Position numbers and translations under genes: made by a program. From assembly GCA_964594175.1 (NCBI GenBank), contig CAZQLM010000013.1:1-20130 (forward strand): a DNA stretch of 20,130 nt. The letters are read 5' to 3'. The notes under the pieces are model-generated. The model was not told the origin of the DNA, did no database searches, and was given only the letters and a program-made list of their open reading frames with translations. Below are positions 5,482 through 13,007 of the stretch, piece by piece (the stretch's first letter is position 1; every line of letters starts with the position of its first letter). Source of the DNA: SZUA-1535 sp964594175 (GTDB taxonomy: Archaea > Aenigmatarchaeota > Aenigmatarchaeia > Aenigmatarchaeales > SZUA-1535).

Positions 5482-7940
5482 CTTTCTGGCATTCTTATTG
5501 CAACTATTTTTGATTCACCATCTTCCATGCTTACTCCATAAACGCAATCAGCTGCTTGAATTGTAATATCATTATGAGAAATTACTACGAACTGAGAATT
5601 TTTCGAGTATTTTCTTAAAAGTTCAACTATCTTTTTTGTATTCGCCTTATCAAGTGCGGCGTCTATTTCGTCTAAAATGTAAAACGGAGCGGGCTTAAAG
5701 CGTTGAATAGCGAAAAGAAAAGCTATTGCAGTAAGTGCCTTCTCTCCTCCAGAAAGCAAATCTATGTTTAAAGGTTTTTTACCTTTTGGAGAAGCTTTTA
5801 TCAAAAGACCAGAATCTATGTTATCCGGCTCTTCCAGCACGAGGTCAGCTTCTCCACCTGTAAGCTCGTAAAACACTTGCTGAAATTCTTTTCTAATACC
5901 TTCTAGTACGCGGAAAAATGCTTGCTTGCGTTTTTCCTCTATTTCCAGAATCATTTTCATAACTTTTTCTCTTTCTTTTTCAAGTGTTTCAACTCGATTT
6001 TTCATTTCTTGGTAAACGATTTTTTGCTGTTCGTATTCTTCAACAGCTTTCATGTTTACAGGACCAAGTGCTCTCAACTCCTGCAAAGCTCTTTTAAGCT
6101 CTGCCTCTAGGCTCTCAACATTTGCTTCAATGGTTTGCTTATCTTTATAGTTTTGGAACTCTATTCTTATATTTTCAAGCTCAGCTTCTAAACGGGCTTT
6201 TTGTATGTTCATCCTGTTTAGCGTGCTTTGCAAAGCCATTCGTTTTTCGTAAATTCTTTTTCTTTTCAGACGCGCTTCTTCAAGCTTTTTGCTAAGAACT
6301 TTGCGTTTTTCTTCTATTTCTCTGATGTCTGCTTCTTCCGGTATTTTAATGTTTTCGAAATTCTTCAGCTCTATCTCAAGTTTTTCTATTTCTTGTTCAA
6401 GTGTTCTGTTCTCTTCTTCTAAAGAGCGAATGAGCTCTCTATAGCGAGCTATTTCCTCTGCTCCGGTAGATTTTTCTCGAGTAAAACCACCAATTATAGC
6501 TGAGCTTTTCTCAACCAAATCACCGTCGAGAGTTACGTAACGGAACCTTCCAAAACCTATTTTTTTAACTACATCCAGATTCTTTACGACAAGCGTATCG
6601 CCAAAAACAAATGAAATAGCTGGTAAATACCTTTCATCAAAATCTATTAGATTCATCGCGAAGTCTATAACTCCTTCAATTTTTGGTTTTTCTGGCAAGG
6701 TTTTAGCTTTTATCCTGTTAAGCGGTAAAAACGTAGCTCTGCCTATTCTGTTCTTTTTCAAATATTTCACGCATTCTATAGCTATGTCTTCATCTTTAAC
6801 AACAATATCATGTAAATGGTTTCCTGCCGCTGTTTCTATGGCAAGCGAGTATTCTGGCTTTACTTTTATTAGATTCGCTACTGTCCCATAAATTCCAGTC
6901 CATCCGAGCCTGAGCACCGCCTCGATCGCTTTGTCTTTGACTTCAAAAAGAGCAGAAATTTTTGAAATGAGCTCCTTCAATCTCTGTATCTCTCTTTTAT
7001 TAGCTTCGATTTTTTCTCTCTTTCTAGTAATTTCGCTTTTCACTCTTTCAATTTCCCTAAGCACGTGCAATTTTTTTGACCTTTCGAAAATGTTTTCTTC
7101 TAGCTTGCGGTATTCCTTTTCCACGAGTTCGAGGTCTTCATCAGCCTTCTTAAGCTCCTGCTCAAGAGCTTTTGCTTCTTGTTCTTTTCCTTCAATTCTT
7201 TTTTTCAGCTCCTCCATTACCTGTTCTACTTCGATAAGCCTTTTCTTTACAATAGAAGCGCGGAGAATTTCTATTTTTTCGCTCAGCTCGTTATAACGTT
7301 TTGCTGCTTCACTTTCTTTTCTAAGTTTTTCTAAAAGGTTGAACCTTTCACCAAGAACTATTTTCGCAGATTTCAAACGCTCTTCAACTTTCTCGAGCTC
7401 GCGCATAGCTTTTTCACGTTTTTCATCAAATTCCCTTATTCCTGCTATCTCGTCTATTATTTCTCTTCTTTCCACAGGAGACATCTCTATGATTTCTGTA
7501 ATGTCTCCCTGAAGAATTATGTTATGCCCTTCTGGATGCACGCCAGCAGGGCGTAGGACTTCTAGAACTTTTTCTCTGGTTACTGTTTCACCGTTGAGTT
7601 TGTAAACAGAAACACCTTTTTTATTAACTTTTCTCGTTATTACAACTTCATCGCTGTCTAAAGAAATTTTTTTATCCTTGTTATCGAAATATATAGAGAC
7701 AGTAGCATATTCTGCTGCATTTTTTCGTTTGCTTCCGTGGAAAATCATTTCATGCATGCGCTCGGCGCGCAAGCGCTTGGCAGAGCTTCTTCCGAGAACG
7801 AAGCAAATGGCATCGAGAATGTTGCTCTTTCCACTTCCATTAGGCCCGCAAATCACGGTAAAGTTTGAGGGGAAAACCAAAGTGGTTTTCGAGGCAAAGG
7901 ATTTGAAACCGTGAAGCACAAGCTTTTTTATTCTTACCAT
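5478..7940 (-). CDS. smc: SMC chromosome-segregation ATPase with short coiled-coil arms
   Basis: Structural maintenance of chromosomes protein, an ATP-driven DNA-loop organiser acting as a dimer. All functional parts are present: Walker A GPNGSGKS at 32-39, the NIILQGDITEI segment, a hinge at about 345-490 (GIYGTVANLI to SAIIGGFTR), ALGPVNMKAVEEY near 625, the ABC signature LSGGEKALTAIAFLFAI near 728, and Walker B PFYILDEIDAALD near 755. The protein is 820 residues, whereas archaeal SMCs are usually about 1150-1180. The missing length comes almost equally from the two arms: about 175 residues before the hinge and 180 after it, instead of roughly 310-330 each. The reading frame is uninterrupted. 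No scpA or scpB is adjacent. The ATG at 7940 is the only sensible start. Confidence 0.95.
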   Translation of the reverse strand: MVRIKKLVLHGFKSFASKTTLVFPSNFTVICGPNGSGKSNILDAICFVLGRSSAKRLRAERMHEMIFHGSKRKNAAEYATVSIYFDNKDKKISLDSDEVVITRKVNKKGVSVYKLNGETVTREKVLEVLRPAGVHPEGHNIILQGDITEIIEMSPVERREIIDEIAGIREFDEKREKAMRELEKVEERLKSAKIVLGERFNLLEKLRKESEAAKRYNELSEKIEILRASIVKKRLIEVEQVMEELKKRIEGKEQEAKALEQELKKADEDLELVEKEYRKLEENIFERSKKLHVLREIERVKSEITRKREKIEANKREIQRLKELISKISALFEVKDKAIEAVLRLGWTGIYGTVANLIKVKPEYSLAIETAAGNHLHDIVVKDEDIAIECVKYLKKNRIGRATFLPLNRIKAKTLPEKPKIEGVIDFAMNLIDFDERYLPAISFVFGDTLVVKNLDVVKKIGFGRFRYVTLDGDLVEKSSAIIGGFTREKSTGAEEIARYRELIRSLEEENRTLEQEIEKLEIELKNFENIKIPEEADIREIEEKRKVLSKKLEEARLKRKRIYEKRMALQSTLNRMNIQKARLEAELENIRIEFQNYKDKQTIEANVESLEAELKRALQELRALGPVNMKAVEEYEQQKIVYQEMKNRVETLEKEREKVMKMILEIEEKRKQAFFRVLEGIRKEFQQVFYELTGGEADLVLEEPDNIDSGLLIKASPKGKKPLNIDLLSGGEKALTAIAFLFAIQRFKPAPFYILDEIDAALDKANTKKIVELLRKYSKNSQFVVISHNDITIQAADCVYGVSMEDGESKIVAIRMPES

Positions 7941-7970
7941 GAGAAAAATTAGTTGTAAGAGAATAAAAAC

Positions 7971-8423
7971 TTATTTCTCTTTTTGAGCGCCCTGTTGCCC
8001 TTGTTCTGTGCCTGTTTGCGGTTGCGTACCAGTTTCTGGAGATGTGGGAGCTATGAACCAGCAGCCGCAGGCAGACTGTAGGGTTGGAATAACCTTCTTA
8101 TTCCAGCAGTCATCAACTCCTTGACATTCAGTAGCAGAGTCTATATTACTTTTTGTTACAAGGTTTCCCATACTATCCCTATATCTTTGCTGCCACTTAT
8201 TGTATGCATTAAATACTTCATCTGCAATGCTCGAATCAGGATCACAGTTCTCCTGAACCCAGCGGTTGCACCATTTCTGGAAATCCTGCTTTAGCTGAAT
8301 GTCCTTAGAAATAGGGCCGAAACCGCCGATGAAGAAAGCTGTCATTGCAAGAAGAATTATCACAGCTATCGTCACAACTACAAGAGTGTTCATCGGAAGT
8401 TCTACTCCCTTTGAATTTTTCAT
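7971..8423 (-). CDS. small secreted or pilin-like cysteine-containing protein
   Basis: A 150-residue protein beginning KNSKGVELPMNTL and then a membrane segment to about residue 34. A short charged leader followed by KG-VELPMN and a long hydrophobic helix resembles archaeal class III (type IV pilin-like) signal segments, though the glutamate is not at the usual +5 position. The outer part has six cysteines (two early, two in a TECQGVDDC segment, and a CGC pair), so disulfides are likely. The tail is low-complexity, rich in Gln, Thr and Gly. The start at 8423 is chosen because a TATA box lies 27 bp upstream; the longer form from 8465 would include the promoter. It lies 30 bp upstream of smc on the same strand, possibly cotranscribed. 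Function unknown. Confidence 0.7.
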   Translation of the reverse strand: MKNSKGVELPMNTLVVVTIAVIILLAMTAFFIGGFGPISKDIQLKQDFQKWCNRWVQENCDPDSSIADEVFNAYNKWQQRYRDSMGNLVTKSNIDSATECQGVDDCWNKKVIPTLQSACGCWFIAPTSPETGTQPQTGTEQGQQGAQKEK

Positions 8424-8445
8424 GAGAAAATTTAGTAATGAAATA

Positions 8446-8456
8446 ATATTTAAAAA
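8446..8456 (-). promoter_or_regulatory. TATA box of the pilin-like gene
   Basis: On the minus strand TTTTTAAATAT is centred about 28 bp before the ATG at 8423. It supports that start and a leaderless mRNA. Confidence 0.5.
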
Positions 8457-8500
8457 TATCGGCAAAATTTTAAAAACTTAGAAAGAATAAAAACCTACAT

Positions 8501-8620
8501 GGTCCGGTAGCTCAGCCTGGTCAGAGCGCCACGCTGATAACGTGGAGGTCGTCGGTTCAAAACAAGGGCAGCACACGCTCTTTCGTACCAGAGTGCCAGA
8601 AATTCCGGCCCGGACCACCA
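8501..8620 (+). tRNA. tRNA-Ile (GAT) with a T-loop intron
   Basis: Acceptor GGTCCGG (8501-8507) pairs with CCGGACC (8610-8616). A discriminator and encoded CCA end at 8620. The anticodon arm CCACG-CTGATAA-CGTGG (8529-8545) is uninterrupted, with anticodon GAT at 8536-8538. The variable loop AGGTC is normal. The T stem GTCGG (8551-8555)/CCGGC (8605-8609) encloses TTCAAA, about 42 extra bases (8562-8603), and T. Without splicing, the T arm could not form a normal loop. A TATA-like AATTTTAAAAAC (8466-8477) lies at the expected distance. Confidence 0.93.
8562..8603 (+). other. T-loop intron of tRNA-Ile
   Basis: The insertion falls at the same T-loop position (about 59/60) as in tRNA-Leu and tRNA-Met. 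GGCA (8567-8570) can pair with TGCC (8594-8597) inside it. TTC of the loop can pair with GAA near the 3' junction, which could contribute to a bulge-helix-bulge. The boundaries are ambiguous by one base. Confidence 0.75.
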
Positions 8621-8646
8621 AACTTTTTATCTCCAAAATTTTATTC

Positions 8647-9885
8647 TCACTCATACCTAAGAGCCTCTACAGGCGGGAGCTTTGCAGCCTTTCTTGCGGG
8701 GAATAAACCTGCAACTATACCTATTACAAACGAAAGAATCAAGGCCAGAAGAGAAAGAAGCGGATCAATTTTTATTGTCGGAACTTTTACAACTGTTTGC
8801 ATCACGCTCATTTTCATAAGCATGTACTGACGAAGAATAAGAAATCCCTGGCCAAGTGCGTAGCCGGCAAAAATTCCTATTAAACCGCCTATTAGCCCTA
8901 TAAAACCGGATTCTGCTAAAAAGATAAGCATCACCTGCCTATCAGTAGCCCCGATAGCTTTCATTATCCCTATTTCTCTCGTGCGCTCTAGTACAGAGGT
9001 GAACATCATGTTGGCTATACCTATAGCTCCTACAAGAAAGGAAATTCCGGCAATACTTCCAAGTAAAATCTGAAGCATGCCTGTGATTTGCGAGGCTATC
9101 CTTTTGGAAAACTCTGGAGAGAAAACAGTAAAATCCTTCTTATCCAAAGGAACTTTGTGAGCCTTCGCAAGTTTATATTCTATTTCTTTTGCAACATTTT
9201 CTGGGTCTGCATTTTCCTCTACCTTTACGTCTATTAAATCAACACTATCCTTGCTAAGACCCATGAGTTCGCGAAGAGTTTGCTTCGGAACATAAACTAC
9301 GGAATCAACGCTCTTGAAAATCCCTCCAGCTTTATTCATTATTCCTATCACTTTAAACTCCTTTCCCTGAATGTAAATTTTTTCTTTAACGTTTATTGGC
9401 TTATCGAACAAATCATAAGCAACAGAATAACCAAGCAAAGCTTCTCTACCGTTTTTTGGATAGCGACCTTTATAAATTCCTATGGTGTTTATTTTTCCGA
9501 AATTTTCGTCCACTCCCATTATCGTAAGGTAGTATTTCTCCTTTCCCTTACTCACCACCCCTCTTTCGTAAACACTTGCCGAAACCACTTTAACTCCTGC
9601 TATACTTTTCACTATCTTAGCATCTTTTTCTGTTAGAGCTGCTTTCATCGCTTGACCAAATGGCATGAATCCTAATTTGAACTCACCGGGAACTATTTCT
9701 ATAACATTTGTCTGAAACTTTTCTATTTCCTCGGTTATCATGTTGCTTATAGCTTGCGTTGCAGATACCATGCCTATGATTGCCGCAACCCCTATTACTA
9801 CACCTAAAACTGTTAAAAAGCTTCTCAGCTTCCTGTGTGTAAGGTTCTTAAAACTTATCAATACTATGTTCTTCAGCATTTTCAT
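8647..9885 (-). CDS. ABC transporter permease, MacB/FtsX family
   Basis: A 412-residue permease with the MacB layout. One membrane helix near the N-terminus (FLTVLGVVIGVAAIIGMVSA) is followed by an extracellular MacB-PCD-type domain of about 230 residues, then three C-terminal helices (about 280-405). The latter include the FtsX core with LERTREIGIMKAIGAT, the coupling segment that contacts the ATPase, and end in FPARKAAKLPPVEALRYE. Such permeases work with an ABC ATPase as mechanotransmitters or exporters of peptides, lipoproteins or antibiotics. It is the last gene of a three-gene unit: its ATG shares one base with the stop of the upstream gene (TGATG). Substrate unknown. Confidence 0.93.
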   Translation of the reverse strand: MKMLKNIVLISFKNLTHRKLRSFLTVLGVVIGVAAIIGMVSATQAISNMITEEIEKFQTNVIEIVPGEFKLGFMPFGQAMKAALTEKDAKIVKSIAGVKVVSASVYERGVVSKGKEKYYLTIMGVDENFGKINTIGIYKGRYPKNGREALLGYSVAYDLFDKPINVKEKIYIQGKEFKVIGIMNKAGGIFKSVDSVVYVPKQTLRELMGLSKDSVDLIDVKVEENADPENVAKEIEYKLAKAHKVPLDKKDFTVFSPEFSKRIASQITGMLQILLGSIAGISFLVGAIGIANMMFTSVLERTREIGIMKAIGATDRQVMLIFLAESGFIGLIGGLIGIFAGYALGQGFLILRQYMLMKMSVMQTVVKVPTIKIDPLLSLLALILSFVIGIVAGLFPARKAAKLPPVEALRYE

Positions 9886-10991
9886 CACTTCTTAATTTTC
9901 CACAAAAACAGTAAAAGAAAAACAGCTCCAATAACATAAACATAGCTGAAATCTTCTTTCTTTTCTTCTTTTGGAATGAAAACTTCTAGTGAGTAAGTTT
10001 TTTCATATTCTCTTTCGAAAGAATCCCTGAATTTAGCAGTAACATTAACAATTTGCCTTCCAGGAATTTTTTCAAGCACAATCCTTTCCGAATCGTAATC
10101 ATCTCTATCGAGATCGCCTATGTAAATCTCGTTCGGCCAGAGCTTTATGCTAGAAGAAAGTTTCACATGAAGAGCTTTTATATCATCTGAGCCAGAGTTT
10201 GAAAAGACTATGGTCAAAGCGTTATCCTTAGCCGAGAAGCTTTCCACATATACCGTAAGTTCGATTTTTCCAGAGATGTTCACCCAGTAAGTAAAGCTCT
10301 CCGTGTATTTGCTTTCGTGAAGTGCATCGTAATAGCTCAATACAAGTGTAACAGCATAAATCCCAGGCCTCACCACCACAGGCTTTGCATCGAAGCAAAC
10401 TTCGCTTAACTGCTTTACGGAATTCTCGAATCTCTGTGCTGGAGAAAAGGAAAGAGCTGTTGAGTTTAAAACTATGCTTACGTCTCTTGCTTCCCCTCCA
10501 TAGTTCATTATTGTAAAGCAAATTTTTTCTGTTTTTCCTATTTTTATTTCTGGAAGCTCGCGGGCATAAGCTTTAAGCAATGGTTCGCGATAAATTTTCA
10601 GTGGTATGAGCAAATCATTCTCCCTTTGCGTTCCGGTGTAGTCCTCGTAAATTATATGCGCGCTTACATATGAAATTGTTGGCTGAGCAGAAGAATTTAC
10701 TCTGAATATTATCCCTATTTGCTGCGAGCTTCCGGCCGGCAAATTATCGAGAGAAAATTTGGTTTTTTCCAAAGCAATATAGCTTCCTGCCTTTAAATAT
10801 ATATCAACATCGCTCAAGGGATAGGTTGTAGGATTCGAAATCGTGAGAAAAATCTCTCCGCTTTCTCCAGGTCTGTAAAAACTTTTTTCCAAGGTATAAC
10901 TCGCAGCTATCCCGCCGAGCGGAAGCGCGCTTGCAGAAAAGCTACACAAAAATAAACTAGCTATGAATGAAACCATGGTTAATTTTTTCAT
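9885..10991 (-). CDS. secreted, C-terminally anchored S-layer-like protein of the ABC module
   Basis: A 368-residue protein with a signal peptide (MKKLTMVSFIASLFLCSF and on to about 24), a long beta-rich exterior, and a single C-terminal membrane helix (YVYVIGAVFLLLFLW) with a short basic tail. The exterior looks like two or three Ig-like or CARDB/NEW3-type domains (YRPGESGEIFLTISNPT, IGKTEKICFTIMNYGGEARDV, NALTIVFSNSGSDDIKAL), as in COG1361-type archaeal proteins often found beside MacB-like transporters. The start ATG at 10991 has a perfect GGAGGTG six bases upstream; the GTG at 11000 lies within that site and is rejected. It sits between the ATPase and permease genes, so it is probably the outside component of the transporter. 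Confidence 0.82.
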   Translation of the reverse strand: MKKLTMVSFIASLFLCSFSASALPLGGIAASYTLEKSFYRPGESGEIFLTISNPTTYPLSDVDIYLKAGSYIALEKTKFSLDNLPAGSSQQIGIIFRVNSSAQPTISYVSAHIIYEDYTGTQRENDLLIPLKIYREPLLKAYARELPEIKIGKTEKICFTIMNYGGEARDVSIVLNSTALSFSPAQRFENSVKQLSEVCFDAKPVVVRPGIYAVTLVLSYYDALHESKYTESFTYWVNISGKIELTVYVESFSAKDNALTIVFSNSGSDDIKALHVKLSSSIKLWPNEIYIGDLDRDDYDSERIVLEKIPGRQIVNVTAKFRDSFEREYEKTYSLEVFIPKEEKKEDFSYVYVIGAVFLLLFLWKIKK

Positions 10992-10992
10992 T

Positions 10993-11661
10993 CTATCCAC
11001 CTCCCTTTACGATTTTTCCATCTCTTATATGAATAACTCTTTTCATTTTTCTTGCAAGAGCTTTGTCGTGCGTCACCACTATTAGAGTTTTTCCGTAATT
11101 TTTGTTAAGAGAAACCAAAAGCTTTATTATCTCCTCTCCTGTTTTGGTATCGAGATTACCAGTAGGCTCGTCGGCAAGAATTATCTCTGGGTCATTCGCC
11201 AAAGCTCTTGCTATAGCTACACGCTGTCTCTGCCCTCCAGAAAGCTGGTTTGGCAAAAAATGCATTTTTTCCTTCAAACCAACAAGTTCCAAAAGCTCCT
11301 GAGCCTTTTCCTTATTTTCTTTTCCTCTAAACACCATTGGAAGCATAACGTTTTCCAAAGCGGTCATGAAGGGTACGAGATAGAAAAACTGAAAAACAAA
11401 GCCTATAGTTTCGCCTCTTATTTTCGCAAGCTCTTTTGACTCGAGCTTTGAAGTATCCTTTCCTTTAATCAAAACCTTTCCCCTTGTTGGTTTGTCCAAA
11501 CAACCAAGAATGTGCATTAGCGTAGATTTTCCGGAACCAGAAGGCCCTAGAATTGCAAGACTCTCTCCTTTCTTTATTTTCAAAGAAACACCTCTCAAAG
11601 CTTTAACCTTACCTTCTTCGTACTCTTTCCAAACATCTCTACACTCAAGTATCACGCTCAT
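10993..11661 (-). CDS. ABC transporter ATP-binding protein, LolD/MacB type
   Basis: A 222-residue ATPase: Walker A GPSGSGKS at 39-46, Q-loop FVFQFFYLVPFMTALENVMLP, signature LSGGQRQRVAIARAL, Walker B IILADEPTGNLD, and H-loop VVTHD. The sequence is closest to the LolD/MacB/FtsE group that pairs with FtsX-type permeases, matching the permease two genes downstream. The real start is the ATG at 11661, 28 bp from a TATA element; a longer open frame to 11877 runs through the promoter and is not used. The last codons (Gly-Gly-Gly, stop) are also the ribosome binding site of the next gene. Expression is probably controlled by the divergent PadR-type gene. Confidence 0.95.
   Translation of the reverse strand: MSVILECRDVWKEYEEGKVKALRGVSLKIKKGESLAILGPSGSGKSTLMHILGCLDKPTRGKVLIKGKDTSKLESKELAKIRGETIGFVFQFFYLVPFMTALENVMLPMVFRGKENKEKAQELLELVGLKEKMHFLPNQLSGGQRQRVAIARALANDPEIILADEPTGNLDTKTGEEIIKLLVSLNKNYGKTLIVVTHDKALARKMKRVIHIRDGKIVKGGG
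10998..11004 (-). promoter_or_regulatory. strong ribosome binding site inside the ATPase 3' end
   Basis: GGAGGTG on the minus strand, six bases before the ATG at 10991. It decides the start of the secreted protein and shows translation coupling in the ABC unit. Confidence 0.75.
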
Positions 11662-11669
11662 AAAAAACT

Positions 11670-11686
11670 TATATCGGTTCGATATA
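11670..11686. promoter_or_regulatory. candidate PadR operator
   Basis: Perfect inverted repeat TATATCG-gtt-CGATATA, 7-bp arms with a 3-bp spacer. It overlaps the edge of the shared TATA element and the stretch between it and the ABC start codon. Binding here by a dimer of the adjacent PadR-type protein should block TBP or polymerase at the ABC promoter, and possibly at its own. The assignment is inferred from position and symmetry. Confidence 0.6.
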
Positions 11687-11695
11687 TTTAAATAT
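11684..11695. promoter_or_regulatory. symmetric bidirectional TATA element
   Basis: The 12-bp perfect palindrome ATATTTAAATAT is centred at 11689.5. The ATPase ATG (11661, minus) and the PadR ATG (11717, plus) lie 28.5 and 27.5 bp away, exactly where a leaderless transcript would begin on either side. No other TATA-like element in the 55-bp gap is better placed for either gene. Confidence 0.65.
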
Positions 11696-11716
11696 TTCCA
11701 CTTTTCAAAAATATTT

Positions 11717-12208
11717 ATGAGTTTCAAACTCATTCCAAAAGGTTTTTTGCGTGCAGCTATAATTTGTGTTCTTGAAAAAAAGCCTTTAAATGGGTATAGA
11801 ATAATAAAAAATGTTAAAGAGCTTACAGGATTCTGGACACCTTCACCTGGCTCAGTATACCCGCTTTTGAAAGCCATGAGGAAAGAAGGAATAATAGAAA
11901 AATGCGAAAACGGAGCTTACGTGCTAACTAAAAAAGGAAAAAAACTTGCAAAAAAATTAAAAATAACCAGAGAACATATAAGGAATAGCTTTATCGATCT
12001 TATTTCCATTGCATGCGAGATGGAAAAAAGCGTAATCGAAAAAGAAATGAGAAAAAGGGAAATAGCCTTAAAAGCTCTTGATGAAAAAATCAAAAAAATG
12101 CTCGGTGCCATTATTCGCGAAATTGTAAAGTTAAGGAAAGACCAAAGAAAAAGCTGTGCTGTGGTGGAAATTCTTGAAGATACTTTGAGAAAATTGAGGA
12201 AATTGTAA
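11717..12208 (+). CDS. PadR-family transcriptional regulator
   Basis: A 163-residue regulator with an N-terminal winged helix typical of PadR. It reads LRAAIICVLEKKPLNGYRII, then the WTPSPGSVYPLLKAMRKEGII recognition and wing region, and GAYVLTKKGKKLAKK. A long, charged helical C-terminus (about 85-163) would provide dimerisation. PadR proteins usually repress a neighbouring efflux or export operon and respond to a small ligand or stress; here the divergent ABC module is the obvious target. The start is the ATG at 11717, placed by the bidirectional TATA element; a longer frame from 11492 lies inside the ABC gene. The stop is 3 bp from the convergent ksgA stop. The ligand is unknown. Confidence 0.88.
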   Translation: MSFKLIPKGFLRAAIICVLEKKPLNGYRIIKNVKELTGFWTPSPGSVYPLLKAMRKEGIIEKCENGAYVLTKKGKKLAKKLKITREHIRNSFIDLISIACEMEKSVIEKEMRKREIALKALDEKIKKMLGAIIREIVKLRKDQRKSCAVVEILEDTLRKLRKL

Positions 12209-12211
12209 ATT

Positions 12212-12952
12212 TTAACCAGATTCATTTTTCAAAAGCTTATAAATTTCGATTAGCTCTTCTATCTTGCACTGAAACACACGCTTTTTCGCGAATTTTTCCG
12301 GGAGCCGAGCTTTTATTCCAGCATGCTCAACTGCATTTTTTACAAGCTTTTTCTTATGAGTGAAAAGCATCCGTATAAAGTTCCAGAAATCTCTTGGTAA
12401 TTGCTCTGTTTCCTTTCTCATCAATCTTACCATTGCAGAATCTACTTTTGGTTTAGGGTAAAATTTACTTTTCGGAACTATTTCCATAAGTTCAGGTATT
12501 GAATGATAATTGACAAAAACCGTTATTCTCGAATAATTTCTCTCTCCTGGTTTTGCAAAAAATCTAAGAGCAAATTCCTTTTGAAACATAAGAACAGCGA
12601 CCTCCCAATAATAGGAAAAAATTTTTTCCAGAATTTTTGATGAAATACTGTAAGGAATGTTTGAGATTATTTTGTTGAATTTAGGAAACTTTTCTTTTAA
12701 AGCGTCACCTTCAATTACAACAACGTTCTTCTTCGCATTTTGTCTTGCGAGCTCAGCAAGTGCAGGATCTTTTTCTATTGCTATAACTTTTTTTGCGTAT
12801 TTAGCTATAACCCTTGTAAGCCTTCCATCTCCGGCTCCTATTTCAAGAACAACATCGTTCTTGCACAGTTTTGCATATTTGCAGGCTCTTTCAAAAATGC
12901 TCTCATCCACAATGAAATGCTGGCCAAGAAATTTTATCTTTCTTCTTTTCAT
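12212..12952 (-). CDS. ksgA: 16S rRNA dimethyladenosine transferase (KsgA/Dim1)
   Basis: A 246-residue S-adenosylmethionine-dependent methylase that dimethylates the two adjacent adenosines in the loop of helix 45 of 16S rRNA during small-subunit maturation. Seen: FLGQHFIVD at the N-terminus, the SAM motif LEIGAGDGRLT at 36-46, the acidic IEKD at 58-61, EGDAL at 80-84, and the catalytic N-I-P-Y at 97-100. The C-terminal helical domain includes a FTHKKKLVKNA segment. The ATG at 12952 is preferred over 13000 because a TATA box lies about 30 bp upstream of it. The gene follows the zinc/KH RNA-binding gene on the same strand but has its own promoter. Confidence 0.95.
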   Translation of the reverse strand: MKRRKIKFLGQHFIVDESIFERACKYAKLCKNDVVLEIGAGDGRLTRVIAKYAKKVIAIEKDPALAELARQNAKKNVVVIEGDALKEKFPKFNKIISNIPYSISSKILEKIFSYYWEVAVLMFQKEFALRFFAKPGERNYSRITVFVNYHSIPELMEIVPKSKFYPKPKVDSAMVRLMRKETEQLPRDFWNFIRMLFTHKKKLVKNAVEHAGIKARLPEKFAKKRVFQCKIEELIEIYKLLKNESG

Positions 12953-12978
12953 GAAAGAGAATTCTCGAGAACTTTTAA

Positions 12979-12987
12979 ATATTTTCA
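12979..12987 (-). promoter_or_regulatory. TATA box of ksgA
   Basis: ATTTAAAAG on the minus strand, about 30 bp before the ATG at 12952. It lies in the 55-bp gap after the zinc/KH gene and indicates separate leaderless transcription of ksgA. Confidence 0.5.
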
Positions 12988-13007
12988 GGTATTTTTGCAA
13001 TAAATTT

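Noticed and set aside
6931..7296. Open frame of 121 codons on the plus strand inside smc (and similar ones at 5922, 6228, 7678)
   Set aside because: They are antisense to the coiled-coil and head coding regions, and their Ser/Phe-rich translations are what antisense Lys/Glu-rich codons give; none has a promoter or ribosome binding site.
10228..10521. Open frame of 97 codons on the minus strand
   Set aside because: It lies in another frame within the secreted ABC-module protein and has no independent support.
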